DNA of 64,000 nt from contig CACHEM010000003.1 of assembly GCA_902578845.1 (NCBI GenBank), positions 1 to 64,000 of the forward strand, read 5' to 3'. The position numbers were made by a program, and so were the translations under genes. The stretch is from an uncultured Prochlorococcus sp. (GTDB lineage: Bacteria > Cyanobacteriota > Cyanobacteriia > PCC-6307 > Cyanobiaceae). This document shows positions 45,557 through 54,008 of this stretch, piece after piece. Positions within the stretch are counted from its first letter, which is position 1, and the number at the start of each line of letters is the position of its first letter. Under the pieces are notes generated by a model, which had not been told where the DNA came from, did not search any database, and saw only the letters and a program-made list of their open reading frames with translations.

Positions 45557-45795
45557 TAAAATTTCCTTATTCAATTTTATAAATTAAATCTTAAATTATG
45601 TAGATAAACTTATATTGAACTCGTTTTTATATAAGTTATATAAATCAAAAAAAGTAGTCTTTTTTACCAATTGAATATACCTGTTGTTGAATAAATATAT
45701 TTATCCTTGAAAAGCCAATAAAAAATACTTTTTCTTGAAATAAAGATTGACAAGACATTCATAAAAAAAACTTTTATAAATCATTAACTTCTTTT

Positions 45796-46110
45796 ATGAA
45801 TATGTTCCTAACAAACAAGACTCGTTTAAAAATCAAGGATATTGTAAAAAGGATTTCACTAGATGAACCTGTTGCATTGGAAGAACGAATTTATGTAGAA
45901 AAGTTTGCAAAACATAATTCAACTATATGGACATGGCTCAAGAAAGCTAATAGTTTGAGGAGATATGGCAAGCAAAAATCAGATGGAATAAATGGACTTA
46001 TCCAGAATCTAGGCCTTGATGGCTTAGAAATTGAAAATCATTTTGATCCCAAAAATGATGATCTTGCTGATTGGTTTAGTGGATCTCCTGATTGGGTGAG
46101 GAGGAGCTAA
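45796..46110 (+). CDS. Unknown small basic protein (104 aa)
   Basis: MNMFLTNKTRLKIKDIVKRISLDEPVALEERIYVEKFAKHNSTIWTWLKKANSLRRYG... ending DLADWFSGSPDWVRRS. Helical, with a Trp-rich end. I recall similar proteins in marine picocyanobacteria but no function. The sequence GGAGCTAATTGTTC after it resembles an A hairpin. Confidence 0.65.
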   Translation: MNMFLTNKTRLKIKDIVKRISLDEPVALEERIYVEKFAKHNSTIWTWLKKANSLRRYGKQKSDGINGLIQNLGLDGLEIENHFDPKNDDLADWFSGSPDWVRRS

Positions 46111-46137
46111 TTGTTCTTCGTTTAAAATAAATTTAAA

Positions 46138-46308
46138 TTAATAATGAAAAAAGGGAACTTCCTCAACTCGTCTTGGAGCATAATCACAAATACCGAATTG
46201 CATACATTCCATTTGAGCCTCAGTTAGTTTTCTCTCAATTGATAACGAATCAAACAAACTACCAAATACATGTTGAATTTTATTTTTAATTAGATTTCCG
46301 TAATTCAT
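46138..46308 (-). CDS. Small Cys protein with ECMQFGIC motif (56 aa)
   Basis: MNYGNLIKNKIQHVFGSLFD... ending AQMECMQFGICDYAPRRVEEVPFFHY. Paralogue of the 35,791 gene; the shared part is MECMQFGIC through the FFHY end. Oppositely oriented and 10 kb away, so the family has spread across the island. Confidence 0.65.
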   Translation of the reverse strand: MNYGNLIKNKIQHVFGSLFDSLSIERKLTEAQMECMQFGICDYAPRRVEEVPFFHY

Positions 46309-46495
46309 AATTAACCTTCTTTTTAGAAATTATTTAGTATGAGTTATATAAAAGAATCAAGAGTTGTAATACCTAAAATATAAATCATAAATTAGTCAGT
46401 TTTAAATATTTCACTATATTCACAATCAGTATTTTTGCTCTAGGAAATTTCAATAATCACCCCTATTTTGGACCCACTGATTGCGGGATAACTAC

Positions 46496-46603
46496 ATGAG
46501 TACGTTCAAAACGAAATACTTTAAAGACACAAAAAAGATCAACAACACTCTTTGGTTGGATAAATTAATTAATCAACTTGAAAAAAAATCAAAGGGAGTT
46601 TGA
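46496..46603 (+). CDS. Small helical protein (35 aa)
   Basis: MSTFKTKYFKDTKKINNTLWLDKLINQLEKKSKGV. Related to the 47,407 gene (TEWLDELINKIENMKNK). Ends 2 bp before the next ATG. Function unknown. Confidence 0.45.
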   Translation: MSTFKTKYFKDTKKINNTLWLDKLINQLEKKSKGV

Positions 46604-46605
46604 TC

Positions 46606-46722
46606 ATGAATACATTTAGAAATAAACAATTCAAAAATGAATTAGATCCCAAGTATGTCTTTTATAATTGCCTTCGTAGTTGCGAAATTAAGAGTAATAC
46701 TGAAAAGTCTATAGAAGAATGA
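46606..46722 (+). CDS. Small Cys protein (38 aa)
   Basis: MNTFRNKQFKNELDPKYVFYNCLRSCEIKSNTEKSIEE. AAAGGGAG ribosome site, 2 bp after the previous gene, so co-translated. CLRSC is again a CX3C motif. Function unknown. Confidence 0.5.
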   Translation: MNTFRNKQFKNELDPKYVFYNCLRSCEIKSNTEKSIEE

Positions 46723-46848
46723 GTCGAAAAATTATGAACCTAGATTATTACTAGAGAATCTCGATGGCTCAAAATAGGAATTTAAACTCTATTCAATATC
46801 TATTTTGACCTTATAGAGTTTTTATATAGATTTAAGGAGGGTAATCTT

Positions 46849-47007
46849 ATGACCAACCTCGCAATTGAGCTATTACTTCTAATTGTAGTTTTAGTTAATT
46901 TTGGAGCGATCCTTACCGCTAAAATTTATTCACAATCAGTAAAAGAAATTCAACGTAAGAGATTATTTTGTAGTGAATCTATAAGTAACCCATATTGTGT
47001 TTTTTGA
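46849..47007 (+). CDS. Small membrane protein with NPYC tail (52 aa)
   Basis: MTNLAIELLLLIVVLVNFGAILTAKIY... LFCSESISNPYCVF. Paralogue of the 35,593 gene: same MTNL start, one helix, and Cys-x8-Cys tail. AAGGAGGG ribosome site. No module B promoter is seen here, unlike the first copy. Confidence 0.65.
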   Translation: MTNLAIELLLLIVVLVNFGAILTAKIYSQSVKEIQRKRLFCSESISNPYCVF

Positions 47008-47074
47008 TAAATTACTTCCAAACTAATAGATCTCAAACTAGAGATCTAATATTAACAGTTAAAGTCCAACAAAA

Positions 47075-47182
47075 CTAAAAATAAGGTGTATATGGTACTT
47101 CTGTTTTTAATGAATCTCCATAGTAACTTTCAGCTGACTTTATCAAGATCCAATAAATGAAATTTAGAAATGATTTTTCCAT
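47075..47182 (-). CDS. Small protein (35 aa), SAxSxYG family
   Basis: MEKSFLNFIYWILIKSAESYYGDSLKTEVPYTPYF. Related to the 54,009 gene (IRSAQSHYGES...EVP). Amphipathic, possibly membrane-bound. Function unknown. Confidence 0.5.
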   Translation of the reverse strand: MEKSFLNFIYWILIKSAESYYGDSLKTEVPYTPYF

Positions 47183-47406
47183 AGCAATATCTATACCCTT
47201 TCCTAATTCAAATAAGAATTTAAAATAAAAACATCGTAGAAAATACTTAACTGAAGAGATTTAGATTTTCTTAATTAATTTGTGTTTGTTAGGTTTGTAT
47301 GAAATGCTACTAAAGCTTGTCTTATCATTTGATTTGGTAATATTGCTTATTGTTTCCTGTGATTTCAAAAGATATATTAAATGGACAATCTTAATATAAG
47401 AAATTT

Positions 47407-47523
47407 ATGAGTACTCAAAAAAGTCAAAGCCATAAAAGACAAGAGCAAAATAATACAGAATGGTTAGATGAATTAATCAATAAAATTGAAAATATGAAAA
47501 ATAAAATATCTAGTACTTTTTAA
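47407..47523 (+). CDS. Small helical protein (38 aa)
   Basis: MSTQKSQSHKRQEQNNTEWLDELINKIENMKNKISSTF; related to the 46,496 gene. No clear ribosome site, so weaker support. Confidence 0.4.
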   Translation: MSTQKSQSHKRQEQNNTEWLDELINKIENMKNKISSTF

Positions 47524-47671
47524 CTAATTACTTCTTCTATCATTTATTCCGTTATTAAATATTTTAAATAAAACTGTAATTAAGCCAGCTGGCTTTTTTA
47601 GTAGAGTTACTTATTTTATTTTTGCGAATAGTTATTTAACAATGTTTAAATGAGAATCTTTTAAAGCAAGT

Positions 47672-47962
47672 TTATTGTTCATTTTTATTTTTATTGACAA
47701 TATTTAAATAAATCACATGATGAGGTTCATCCCAAGAAGGATTTATTAAAACAAATTTCCTTTCCCCGGCGATAACTAAATTGTGGTCAATTTGATGATT
47801 GTGAACGTAATATTGCTCCTCTTTTAAATCATCTGGAGGAGATATAGCTACCCCAGAATGGATCACAACATCAGAACCATTAGAAGTTTCTATGCCTGCA
47901 TCGAAGAATGTTACTTTTGGAGTCTCTCTAAAAACATTTATTGGGGAAAATCTTAATTTCAT
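47672..47962 (-). pseudogene. Truncated cupin-like gene copy
   Basis: The first 86 residues (MKLRFSPINVFRETPKVTFFDAG... DEPHHVIYLN) match the 172-residue protein at 40,823. The similarity then stops at a breakpoint near 47,702, and ten unrelated residues follow before the stop. Half the beta-barrel is lost, so it is unlikely to work. Confidence 0.75.
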
Positions 47963-48041
47963 TGTCCTAACTCCCTTTTAGAAAATTTTTAAATACTAAT
48001 AAAAATTTATTTACTTTTAAAAAAAAGCTATTTTTTGATTT

Positions 48042-48188
48042 TTAATTGCAACAAACTAAGCAATCTTCTTGATTTGGATAATCTATATATTCTTTATTTA
48101 CAGTTTCTTCTAAAAAATCTACTTTCTTAAGATAATCAAGATCTTGTAATTCTTTGTTTGGAACCGTGAACTGAGTTTGTAGTTTCAT
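48042..48188 (-). CDS. Small Cys protein with CLVCCN end (48 aa)
   Basis: MKLQTQFTVPNKELQDLDYLKKVDFLEETVNKE... ending EDCLVCCN. Paralogue of the 41,414 gene with one fewer Cys (KEYID for RECQD). Function unknown. Confidence 0.65.
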   Translation of the reverse strand: MKLQTQFTVPNKELQDLDYLKKVDFLEETVNKEYIDYPNQEDCLVCCN

Positions 48189-48203
48189 TTTTCATACTCC
48201 TAA

Positions 48204-48305
48204 TTAATACTGTTTCTTGAATCCAATCCAAGTTTGAGAAAACCTTAATCCCAGATAAGAAATTAAAATTGTCCAAAATAAAATTTCTATACCTAAATTA
48301 GTCAT
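48204..48305 (-). CDS. Single-helix membrane peptide (33 aa)
   Basis: MTNLGIEILFWTILISYLGLRFSQTWIGFKKQY; paralogue of the 41,574 gene, same length. AGAGGAGGAAAAG ribosome site and module B promoter. Confidence 0.65.
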   Translation of the reverse strand: MTNLGIEILFWTILISYLGLRFSQTWIGFKKQY

Positions 48306-48336
48306 TTGCTTTTCCTCCTCTCTATCTGATTATTCT

Positions 48337-48375
48337 TTAGTACGGGTATTAAGTAAAAATCAAGCGTAAGAATAC
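48337..48375 (-). promoter_or_regulatory. Module B promoter (copy 4)
   Basis: On the minus strand GTATTCTTACGC, 18 bp (TTGATTTTTACTTAATAC), CCGTACTAA, 31 bp before the ATG at 48,305. Confidence 0.55.
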
Positions 48376-48390
48376 CTAAAAGTTAAAGTT

Positions 48391-48543
48391 TTAATCAAAA
48401 AAAATCTTGCAATGATTCTTACTCAGATGTTCTGCACATTCGTTATTCCAATGAGCTTCAATTTCTTTCAGCTTTATGTCATATGAAAGGTCTTTTTTAT
48501 CAAAATTAATTTCTTGGATAGTAAATGTGTCATTTAGAGCCAT
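48391..48543 (-). CDS. Small acidic protein (50 aa)
   Basis: MALNDTFTIQEINFDKKDLSYDIKLKEIEAHWNNECAEHLSKNHCKIFFD. Paralogue of 41,762-41,914, same length; the last Cys is replaced by Phe. Function unknown. Confidence 0.65.
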   Translation of the reverse strand: MALNDTFTIQEINFDKKDLSYDIKLKEIEAHWNNECAEHLSKNHCKIFFD

Positions 48544-48815
48544 AAGACTTATCCTTTGACTACACCAATGTTCTAATTCATTTGAATAGTAAATTTCAAG
48601 TTGTATGTGTGGTTAAAGGAACAAAATTGTACGGATTAAGGATCAAAAAACTCTCAAACTAAAAATATTTATCAAGAAAATATCTTGAAAAAAGATATTT
48701 CAAGTTTAAAAAATTTAATTATTAATCTATAATACCTTAATTTATTTTTTGGATATAGAAGTCAAATATATGCAAAATTAGTATTTTATATTTAAATAAA
48801 TTAAAACTTAAAAGT

Positions 48816-49211
48816 TTGGCATTTTATAATTTTTTGAAAAAAAATAATCAACAAATACTTAGATTCATTGTATCTGGATTGATTGCATCAACTTTTAATT
48901 TTTTGTCCTATAGATCTTTGTATTTGATTTTTAACAATATATTATTTGCTTCTATATCTGGTTATTTTACAGGCATATTAGTTTCATTTATTTTTGCAAA
49001 ATTATGGGTTTTCAAAAATAGTAAAAATCAACCTTTAGTAAAATCTTTATCTTTATTTTTCTTGATCTACTTTTTGGGAGGAATAGAAATGTCATTAATA
49101 ATTTTATTTATTAATCAATTAATAGATAATTATAAAATCGCCTGGGTAGTCGGCGCTTTGATTGGATCAATAAATAATTATTTAGGATCTAAATACCTTT
49201 CATTTAAGTAA
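48816..49211 (+). CDS. GtrA-family membrane protein
   Basis: 131 residues (TTG start), four transmembrane helices: QILRFIVSGLIASTFNFLSYRSLYLIF, FASISGYFTGILVSFIFAKLWVF, LSLFFLIYFLGGIEMSLIILFI and IAWVVGALIGSINNYLGSKYLSF. GtrA proteins help move or flip polyprenol-linked sugars for surface glycan synthesis. It sits beside two leftward glycosyltransferase genes. Confidence 0.85.
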   Translation: MAFYNFLKKNNQQILRFIVSGLIASTFNFLSYRSLYLIFNNILFASISGYFTGILVSFIFAKLWVFKNSKNQPLVKSLSLFFLIYFLGGIEMSLIILFINQLIDNYKIAWVVGALIGSINNYLGSKYLSFK

Positions 49212-49309
49212 TAAATTTTTATTAAAAAAATTATTTTAGATTATCTTTCTTAAAATAAATTTTTATAAATTAAGAATTTATTCAAAATAACATCAAGAAA
49301 TAATTAATT

Positions 49310-50419
49310 TTAAATATCTGAAATTAAATAAATTAGGCATACTTTGAGAAGTTTCAAGCCATCAATCCACCGTGAGATATTAGGAGCCCCTGACTTTCTA
49401 GCATAGTATCTTACTGGATAATTGAGTATTTTTATGTTGTTATTAGCTGCTTCAAAAATAATTGTAAAATCACCAAATGGATCAGATTTAGAATCCCAAC
49501 TTCCATTTTCTTTCATAAGATTAAAAAACTTCCTTGAAAATACTTTTGTGCCACAAAGTGAATCAGATACTGGCTTATTAATAAGGGTTGATATCAATAT
49601 TGCAAAACATCTATTGCCAATATAATTAGCCCATCTCATTGCATTTTTTTCCATTGGGAAAGTTGTCCGTGAGCAATTAATTAATATATTTTCATTTTTC
49701 ATTGACTCTTTTATTGCCGCAATACTGTCATCAATATCTACAGTAAAATCACTATCTACTATCGCTAATGTCTCTCCTGAGGAAATATTACAACCCTCTA
49801 CGACAGCATTCTTCTTACCCTTTCCACTCTGCTTTAAAAGAAAAATTTTGAAAGAATCAGAGAAACTTGATTTTAAATCTTCTAGCATAGAAAAAGTATT
49901 GTCCTTGCTGTTACCTTCAATTAAAATAATTTCAATTTTATTAGACAATTTTTTGAATTTCTTTAGTGCTCTCATGAAAAGCTTCTTATTACCCTCTTCA
50001 TTTCTTGCAGGGATAATTATTGAAATTAATTGATCAGAATTATTTTCAATATATTTATAAAAAGTTATCTCTAACTCATATGCAAAATGTTTAATTATTG
50101 GTAATTTACGAAAAATGTTTTTTAGTTTTTCTGGAATTCTTTGTGTTGGTAGAGGAGTTAATTTTTTTGCTTTCCATCTGATAGATCTGTAGTTATAAAT
50201 TTCTGCTAAAGATTCGATATCACATAATGTAATTCTTGGAATATTAGTTGTTTCCTTGAAAATTCTAGAATCTAATCTTAACCATCTTGTTATTGGTTCC
50301 CAAGTATTACCTCTAACTTTAATAGAAATAAATTGGTTTTTATCTTTAAATAATTGGTGTAGTTGATTATTTGTTAAATTCCATGTATTGAAAGACCGCA
50401 TTAAACTATATAACTTCAA
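49310..50419 (-). CDS. Family 2 glycosyltransferase
   Basis: 369 residues. The GT2 domain begins at about 130 (LISIIIPARNEEGNKKLFM), with nucleotide-sugar Asp in LIEGNSKDNT and the metal motif VDSDF. The C-terminal part ends in a hydrophobic segment (LKLLKVCLIYLISDI). The first 125 residues are an extra region (NNQLHQLFKDKNQFISIKVRGNTWEP...) that looks like the end of another enzyme, possibly a methyltransferase, so a fusion is possible. Probably transfers sugar to a polyprenol carrier. Confidence 0.85.
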   Translation of the reverse strand: MKLYSLMRSFNTWNLTNNQLHQLFKDKNQFISIKVRGNTWEPITRWLRLDSRIFKETTNIPRITLCDIESLAEIYNYRSIRWKAKKLTPLPTQRIPEKLKNIFRKLPIIKHFAYELEITFYKYIENNSDQLISIIIPARNEEGNKKLFMRALKKFKKLSNKIEIILIEGNSKDNTFSMLEDLKSSFSDSFKIFLLKQSGKGKKNAVVEGCNISSGETLAIVDSDFTVDIDDSIAAIKESMKNENILINCSRTTFPMEKNAMRWANYIGNRCFAILISTLINKPVSDSLCGTKVFSRKFFNLMKENGSWDSKSDPFGDFTIIFEAANNNIKILNYPVRYYARKSGAPNISRWIDGLKLLKVCLIYLISDI

Positions 50420-50442
50420 GAATAAGTTTTATTATAGCTAGA

Positions 50443-51996
50443 TCATCTTTTTAAAATTAATTTCCAAGGTTTTAAAGTATCATTTTTATATAAAATTTCG
50501 TATGAATTATCGTTGATTCTCTTATCCGAAAAATCGCTAAACCAAGCTAAATCTCCTGGATTTAAATCACTAATGTTATTAATACCCTCTCCAAGTTTAG
50601 GAGTAAATATTGAAATTTTGATGATTTTTGAGTGTGACTCTGCGTTTGTTATCCCACTTTTGTCAACTTTGATATTTTTATTTTTGACAATATCAAGAGA
50701 TGAAACGTGTTCCATCGTTTCTCTTAACTCTCTTGATCTATCAGTAAATAATCCTGATCCAAGTAGAAATGAAGTAAGTAGATAAGGACCAATTATTAAA
50801 ATTATTAAAACATTTTTGAAATTAGTTTTATTATTTAGAAATGTCCAACTTACTCCAAATAAAATAAATCCTGCAAAGAGATATGTATTTTCTTTAAGGT
50901 TAAGACTAGTAATATTCTTCAAGAAAAAATAGTATAAGAAAGATATGGAAATTAAAGATAGTGGAATTATCTTTGAGGTTATAAATATAAAAATTGACTT
51001 ATAAAGTCTAGAATGAAATAAATATTTGATACCTAAAAAACTATTTAGAGTAATTATTGAGGATATTTGTAAGGGGTAGTAAGGCGTTTTTGTAGAAAAA
51101 AGGCTTATTATAAAAATGAAAGTTAAAGGAAAAAAAGTTAGAATAAGTTTCTGGTCTTTATTTTCTGATCTATGAAATATTATTCCAATGATTGAGAAAA
51201 TACTCCATGGTAAGAATGTTGTTGGGATGTTCCAAAAATAATAATAGAAAGGATTAGTAAAGTTATTTTTCTTTGAGAGATTAGTGAATTTTTCAAATAA
51301 ATGGAAAATTATATTCTGATTTAAATATGGATCTATAGATATAGTCCAAATTAAATAAGGGATAAAACCTATTAGTAATCCCAACCAGAAAAATTTTGTT
51401 AGTAAAAAGTTTTTTTTGATATACAAATATGGCAATAAAGATATTAGAGGTGCAGCAACTAAAAAAGTCTTCAACATAAAAGCTAAACCAATCCAAATTC
51501 CAAAAAGTAATATATAGAGTTTATTATTTCTACTTTTAATCTTTGCTAGTGAAAATATCCCAATAGTTACTAAACTGGAGAAAATAATATCTTGCGTAGC
51601 CAAGTGTGAATAGTCAAACCATAAATATGTAGTAGAAAGTATTAGAGGAGATACAAATGCATATTTTTTATCAATTAATTCTTGATGCAATTTATAAGTT
51701 ACAAATAACATTACTATTGCAGCAATAGTTGTTGGTAAATATGCCCAAAATATATTTCTCCCAAAGATATCTTGGGATTTCGCGATTAAAAATTGCAATC
51801 CTATTGTTCTGTCCAATATGTATTCGTCAAACCACAAAGGTATAGTCCAATTACCCTTATCTAGTATCCACCTTGCTTGAAGGACGTAAAACCCCTCATC
51901 ATGTCCTATATAACTTCTTTTACCAAAATAAAAAATGATAGGAATAAAAATAAATAACTTAAAAAAAATCTTGAGTTTTAGGATTATATTGATCAT
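50443..51996 (-). CDS. GT39-like (ArnT/PMT family) membrane glycosyltransferase
   Basis: 517 residues with about ten to twelve membrane helices. The first luminal loop GHDEGFYVLQARWILDKGNWTIPLWFDEYILDRTIGLQFLIAKS contains the acidic catalytic DE of the ArnT/PMT family, which transfers sugar from a polyprenyl phosphate. Adjacent GT2 (24 bp) and GtrA genes may supply the lipid-linked sugar. Target unknown. Confidence 0.87.
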   Translation of the reverse strand: MINIILKLKIFFKLFIFIPIIFYFGKRSYIGHDEGFYVLQARWILDKGNWTIPLWFDEYILDRTIGLQFLIAKSQDIFGRNIFWAYLPTTIAAIVMLFVTYKLHQELIDKKYAFVSPLILSTTYLWFDYSHLATQDIIFSSLVTIGIFSLAKIKSRNNKLYILLFGIWIGLAFMLKTFLVAAPLISLLPYLYIKKNFLLTKFFWLGLLIGFIPYLIWTISIDPYLNQNIIFHLFEKFTNLSKKNNFTNPFYYYFWNIPTTFLPWSIFSIIGIIFHRSENKDQKLILTFFPLTFIFIISLFSTKTPYYPLQISSIITLNSFLGIKYLFHSRLYKSIFIFITSKIIPLSLISISFLYYFFLKNITSLNLKENTYLFAGFILFGVSWTFLNNKTNFKNVLIILIIGPYLLTSFLLGSGLFTDRSRELRETMEHVSSLDIVKNKNIKVDKSGITNAESHSKIIKISIFTPKLGEGINNISDLNPGDLAWFSDFSDKRINDNSYEILYKNDTLKPWKLILKR

Positions 51997-52400
51997 TTTT
52001 TCTCAGCTTATATTAATTATTGAGTTAATTGTAATTTAACAAACTACTTATGTTTGCCTCCAGCCTTGAGCTAAAAAGATTTTCTATTCTTATCTAGCTT
52101 AATCAATCTTGAGTTCTTTTTTCCTAGTCATAAATGGAGGTTGTTGTTCAAATAAACCAGTAATTCAAGCAAAATTAATTAACATATATTCAAAGAATTT
52201 ATCTTTACTATGCTTATTTTTATAGGATCTTTTTAATTTGAGATATTAGAATTAACTAACCAATATTCTTCATTCTTCTAATCTATCTGAGTAATCTCTT
52301 AAAAATATACTCCTCTTTTGAGGTGAAATTAATTGTTGATATTCTCTACAAAAATCAAGAAATTTATCTTAGAAATCTTTTATTGAAGAAGATATAAAAA
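51997..52400. other. Gene-free stretch
   Basis: About 400 bp, A+T-rich. I see no gene with a credible start, and no clear terminator or repeat. Confidence 0.4.
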
Positions 52401-52496
52401 TTAGCGTTTCATTTTAAAAGTAAAGTATGCAAACCCACCAAGCAATAAAAGACTCACAACCCCATAAGTAATTGCTATGCCGTACATGTAAGTCAT
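52401..52496 (-). CDS. Single-helix membrane peptide (31 aa)
   Basis: MTYMYGIAITYGVVSLLLLGGFAYFTFKMKR: one helix, short basic tail. Last of three genes joined by ATGA overlaps. Resembles small respiratory or photosynthetic complex subunits in shape (for example CcoQ-like), but the family is not certain. Confidence 0.6.
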   Translation of the reverse strand: MTYMYGIAITYGVVSLLLLGGFAYFTFKMKR

Positions 52497-52633
52497 TTAT
52501 TTATAAAGACATAAGCAGAATATAAATAAACTAAGAAAACTCCAATAGCTATGGAACTTCCATAAATAAGAAAGTTCCAAAATCTATATAATTTAGGTTT
52601 TTTAAATTCTTTTTCTTCATCTTTAGTAATCAT
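52493..52633 (-). CDS. Single-helix membrane protein (46 aa)
   Basis: MITKDEEKEFKKPKLYRFWNFLIYGSSIAIGVFLVYLYSAYVFINK: charged N-terminus and one helix. Overlaps both neighbours by 4 and 3-4 bp. Function unknown. Confidence 0.6.
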   Translation of the reverse strand: MITKDEEKEFKKPKLYRFWNFLIYGSSIAIGVFLVYLYSAYVFINK

Positions 52634-52746
52634 TTATTTTCTTTTTCTTTTCTGGCAGCATTACCTTTTGCTCTTAATACCAAAGTTATCGTAAGGGCAG
52701 CGCTTAATATCACAGCATCAATTAAAAGGTGCGGGGAAATATTCAT
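52630..52746 (-). CDS. Single-helix membrane peptide (38 aa)
   Basis: MNISPHLLIDAVILSAALTITLVLRAKGNAARKEKENK. First gene of the three-gene unit; element A5 lies about 65 bp upstream. The three may form one membrane complex. Confidence 0.6.
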   Translation of the reverse strand: MNISPHLLIDAVILSAALTITLVLRAKGNAARKEKENK

Positions 52747-52811
52747 TAGCTGAAAAGAGAAATAATAAGAGTCATTATCTTTTCATCAATAAATCTTTTA
52801 AACATTAAAAA

Positions 52812-52851
52812 AGAGGGGTTTATCCCACTCAGTTTAGATCGACTGTCAATC
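52812..52851 (-). promoter_or_regulatory. Element A5
   Basis: GAGGGG...CCCACTC stem (52,812-52,830) and GATCGACTGTCAATC (52,837-52,851). Minus-strand order: palindrome, TAAACT, stem, six T, then the three-gene unit. Confidence 0.55.
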
Positions 52852-52897
52852 AAAGTCTATTTTATCTTTTTAGCTTCTCTAAAAAACATTATTTTAT

Positions 52898-53053
52898 TTA
52901 GCCAGAGCAAGAGAAGGCGCTTGTAATAATATTTTTAAAAATTGGTGCTTGACCCAAGGCATACAAAAAGAAAGTTGATGATGCAAGAGTAATAGCTATT
53001 TTAGAAGCCCTATTAACTTTCAAATTTGAGACTTTTGCAAATGCAGAGTTCAT
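52898..53053 (-). CDS. Small membrane protein (51 aa)
   Basis: MNSAFAKVSNLKVNRASKIAITLASSTFFLYALGQAPIFKNIITSAFSCSG from the only good ATG; the frame is open to a TTG at 53,119. One hydrophobic segment. Function unknown. Confidence 0.45.
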   Translation of the reverse strand: MNSAFAKVSNLKVNRASKIAITLASSTFFLYALGQAPIFKNIITSAFSCSG

Positions 53054-53128
53054 TTGTTTTTGATTTTTTGATTTTATAATAGCTGCAAAAATTACATATT
53101 CAGCATCAATATTTACCAAAGAATAATT

Positions 53129-53332
53129 TTATTGCTCCTTTTTCTCAGCTTGCATTTTTACTAGCTCAAATTCTTTTTTAGAAACTATTCTGATTTTGTA
53201 TGCTGGATATCTTGTCTTCCACCATTTATTGATCGAAATAGATATTCCTTCATAATTTTGGGTACAAATATTGACCCATAGAATCTTAGTTTCAACTTCT
53301 TTGAAGAATTCCCAACTTGTAGGTGAAGCCAT
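53129..53332 (-). CDS. Small soluble protein (67 aa)
   Basis: MASPTSWEFFKEVETKILWVNICTQNYEGISISINKWWKTRYPAYKIRIVSKKEFELVKMQAEKKEQ. Beta-helix mix with aromatic residues; no family recognised. Confidence 0.5.
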   Translation of the reverse strand: MASPTSWEFFKEVETKILWVNICTQNYEGISISINKWWKTRYPAYKIRIVSKKEFELVKMQAEKKEQ

Positions 53333-53653
53333 TAAAAATCGCCAATGAAAAAATTCAATAAATTATGGGAAATGGCCCATAAGCTAAAACTTTTGTTTTT
53401 TAATAAGAGGATTTAGTTGAAGATATAGAGTTTTCATTAAATGGTAATAAAAACTTTAAACAAAAGATTTACATCACTTTAGCCTTCTAGGAAAGTATTA
53501 CTTTAATTTTATAATGGGTTTCAAAAAAAATATCTAGGGAAAGAAGGGGCCCAAAATTGGGCCTCTTGGTGAAACTCTTCCAAAGAAACACCATTAAAAT
53601 CTTACTCTGAAAGTTGCAAAGTTAAACAAATTAACAAAATCAAGATTAACAAT
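53333..53653. other. Gene-free stretch
   Basis: About 320 bp with no supported gene. A GGGCCC-centred stretch (AGGGGCCCAAAATTGGGCC, about 53,546-53,564) contains the inverted repeat GGCCCAAAATTGGGCC, which could form a stem. Confidence 0.4.
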
Positions 53654-53863
53654 TTATGCGGCCTTTTTAAAAGGGTTCATATTCCTTAAAAAGTTATTAC
53701 TTTCGCGGGTACTCATTTTTCTATATCTTTGATTTATATCCAGGATATACTTTCTAGCTTTCTTATCACTTTCAATTTTCTTGTTTCGAAGACGTAAAGC
53801 CCTTAAATCTTCTATGGACATGAGGCCATCATCTTCATTGAAATTTAAATGATCAAATTGCAT
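53654..53863 (-). CDS. Small basic helical protein (69 aa)
   Basis: MQFDHLNFNEDDGLMSIEDLRALRLRNKKIESDKKARKYILDINQRYRKMSTRESNNFLRNMNPFKKAA. Basic helix rich in Arg/Lys, perhaps nucleic-acid binding; no family recognised. Confidence 0.55.
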   Translation of the reverse strand: MQFDHLNFNEDDGLMSIEDLRALRLRNKKIESDKKARKYILDINQRYRKMSTRESNNFLRNMNPFKKAA

Positions 53864-54008
53864 CAGTTTCAGAAATTAAGTTTCTTCTTTAAGTGCAAGA
53901 TTAACAACCTTATTTTTATTTGCAATAGAGATAATTAACCAACTTAACTCAAATTAGTTATTCAATTTTGAGAAAGCTATGAATTTAAGTATTAAAAACT
54001 TTATAAAA

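Larger units (their letters stand above)
47702..48658. repeat. 0.95-kb duplicated block, copy 2
   Basis: Matches 41,081-42,033 in gene order, module B promoter and spacing. Outside any recognised pair of cores, so it may be the remnant of another element. Confidence 0.7.

Noticed and set aside
51293..51496. Second leftward frame inside the GT39-like gene
   Set aside because: Wholly inside a well-supported gene in another frame; composition typical of a shadow.
52743..52758. Fifth copy of the EVE core (TTCATTAGCTGAAAAG)
   Set aside because: Only nine core bases match, with no EVE-like start and no 11-bp doublets nearby; chance match at the start of a small gene.
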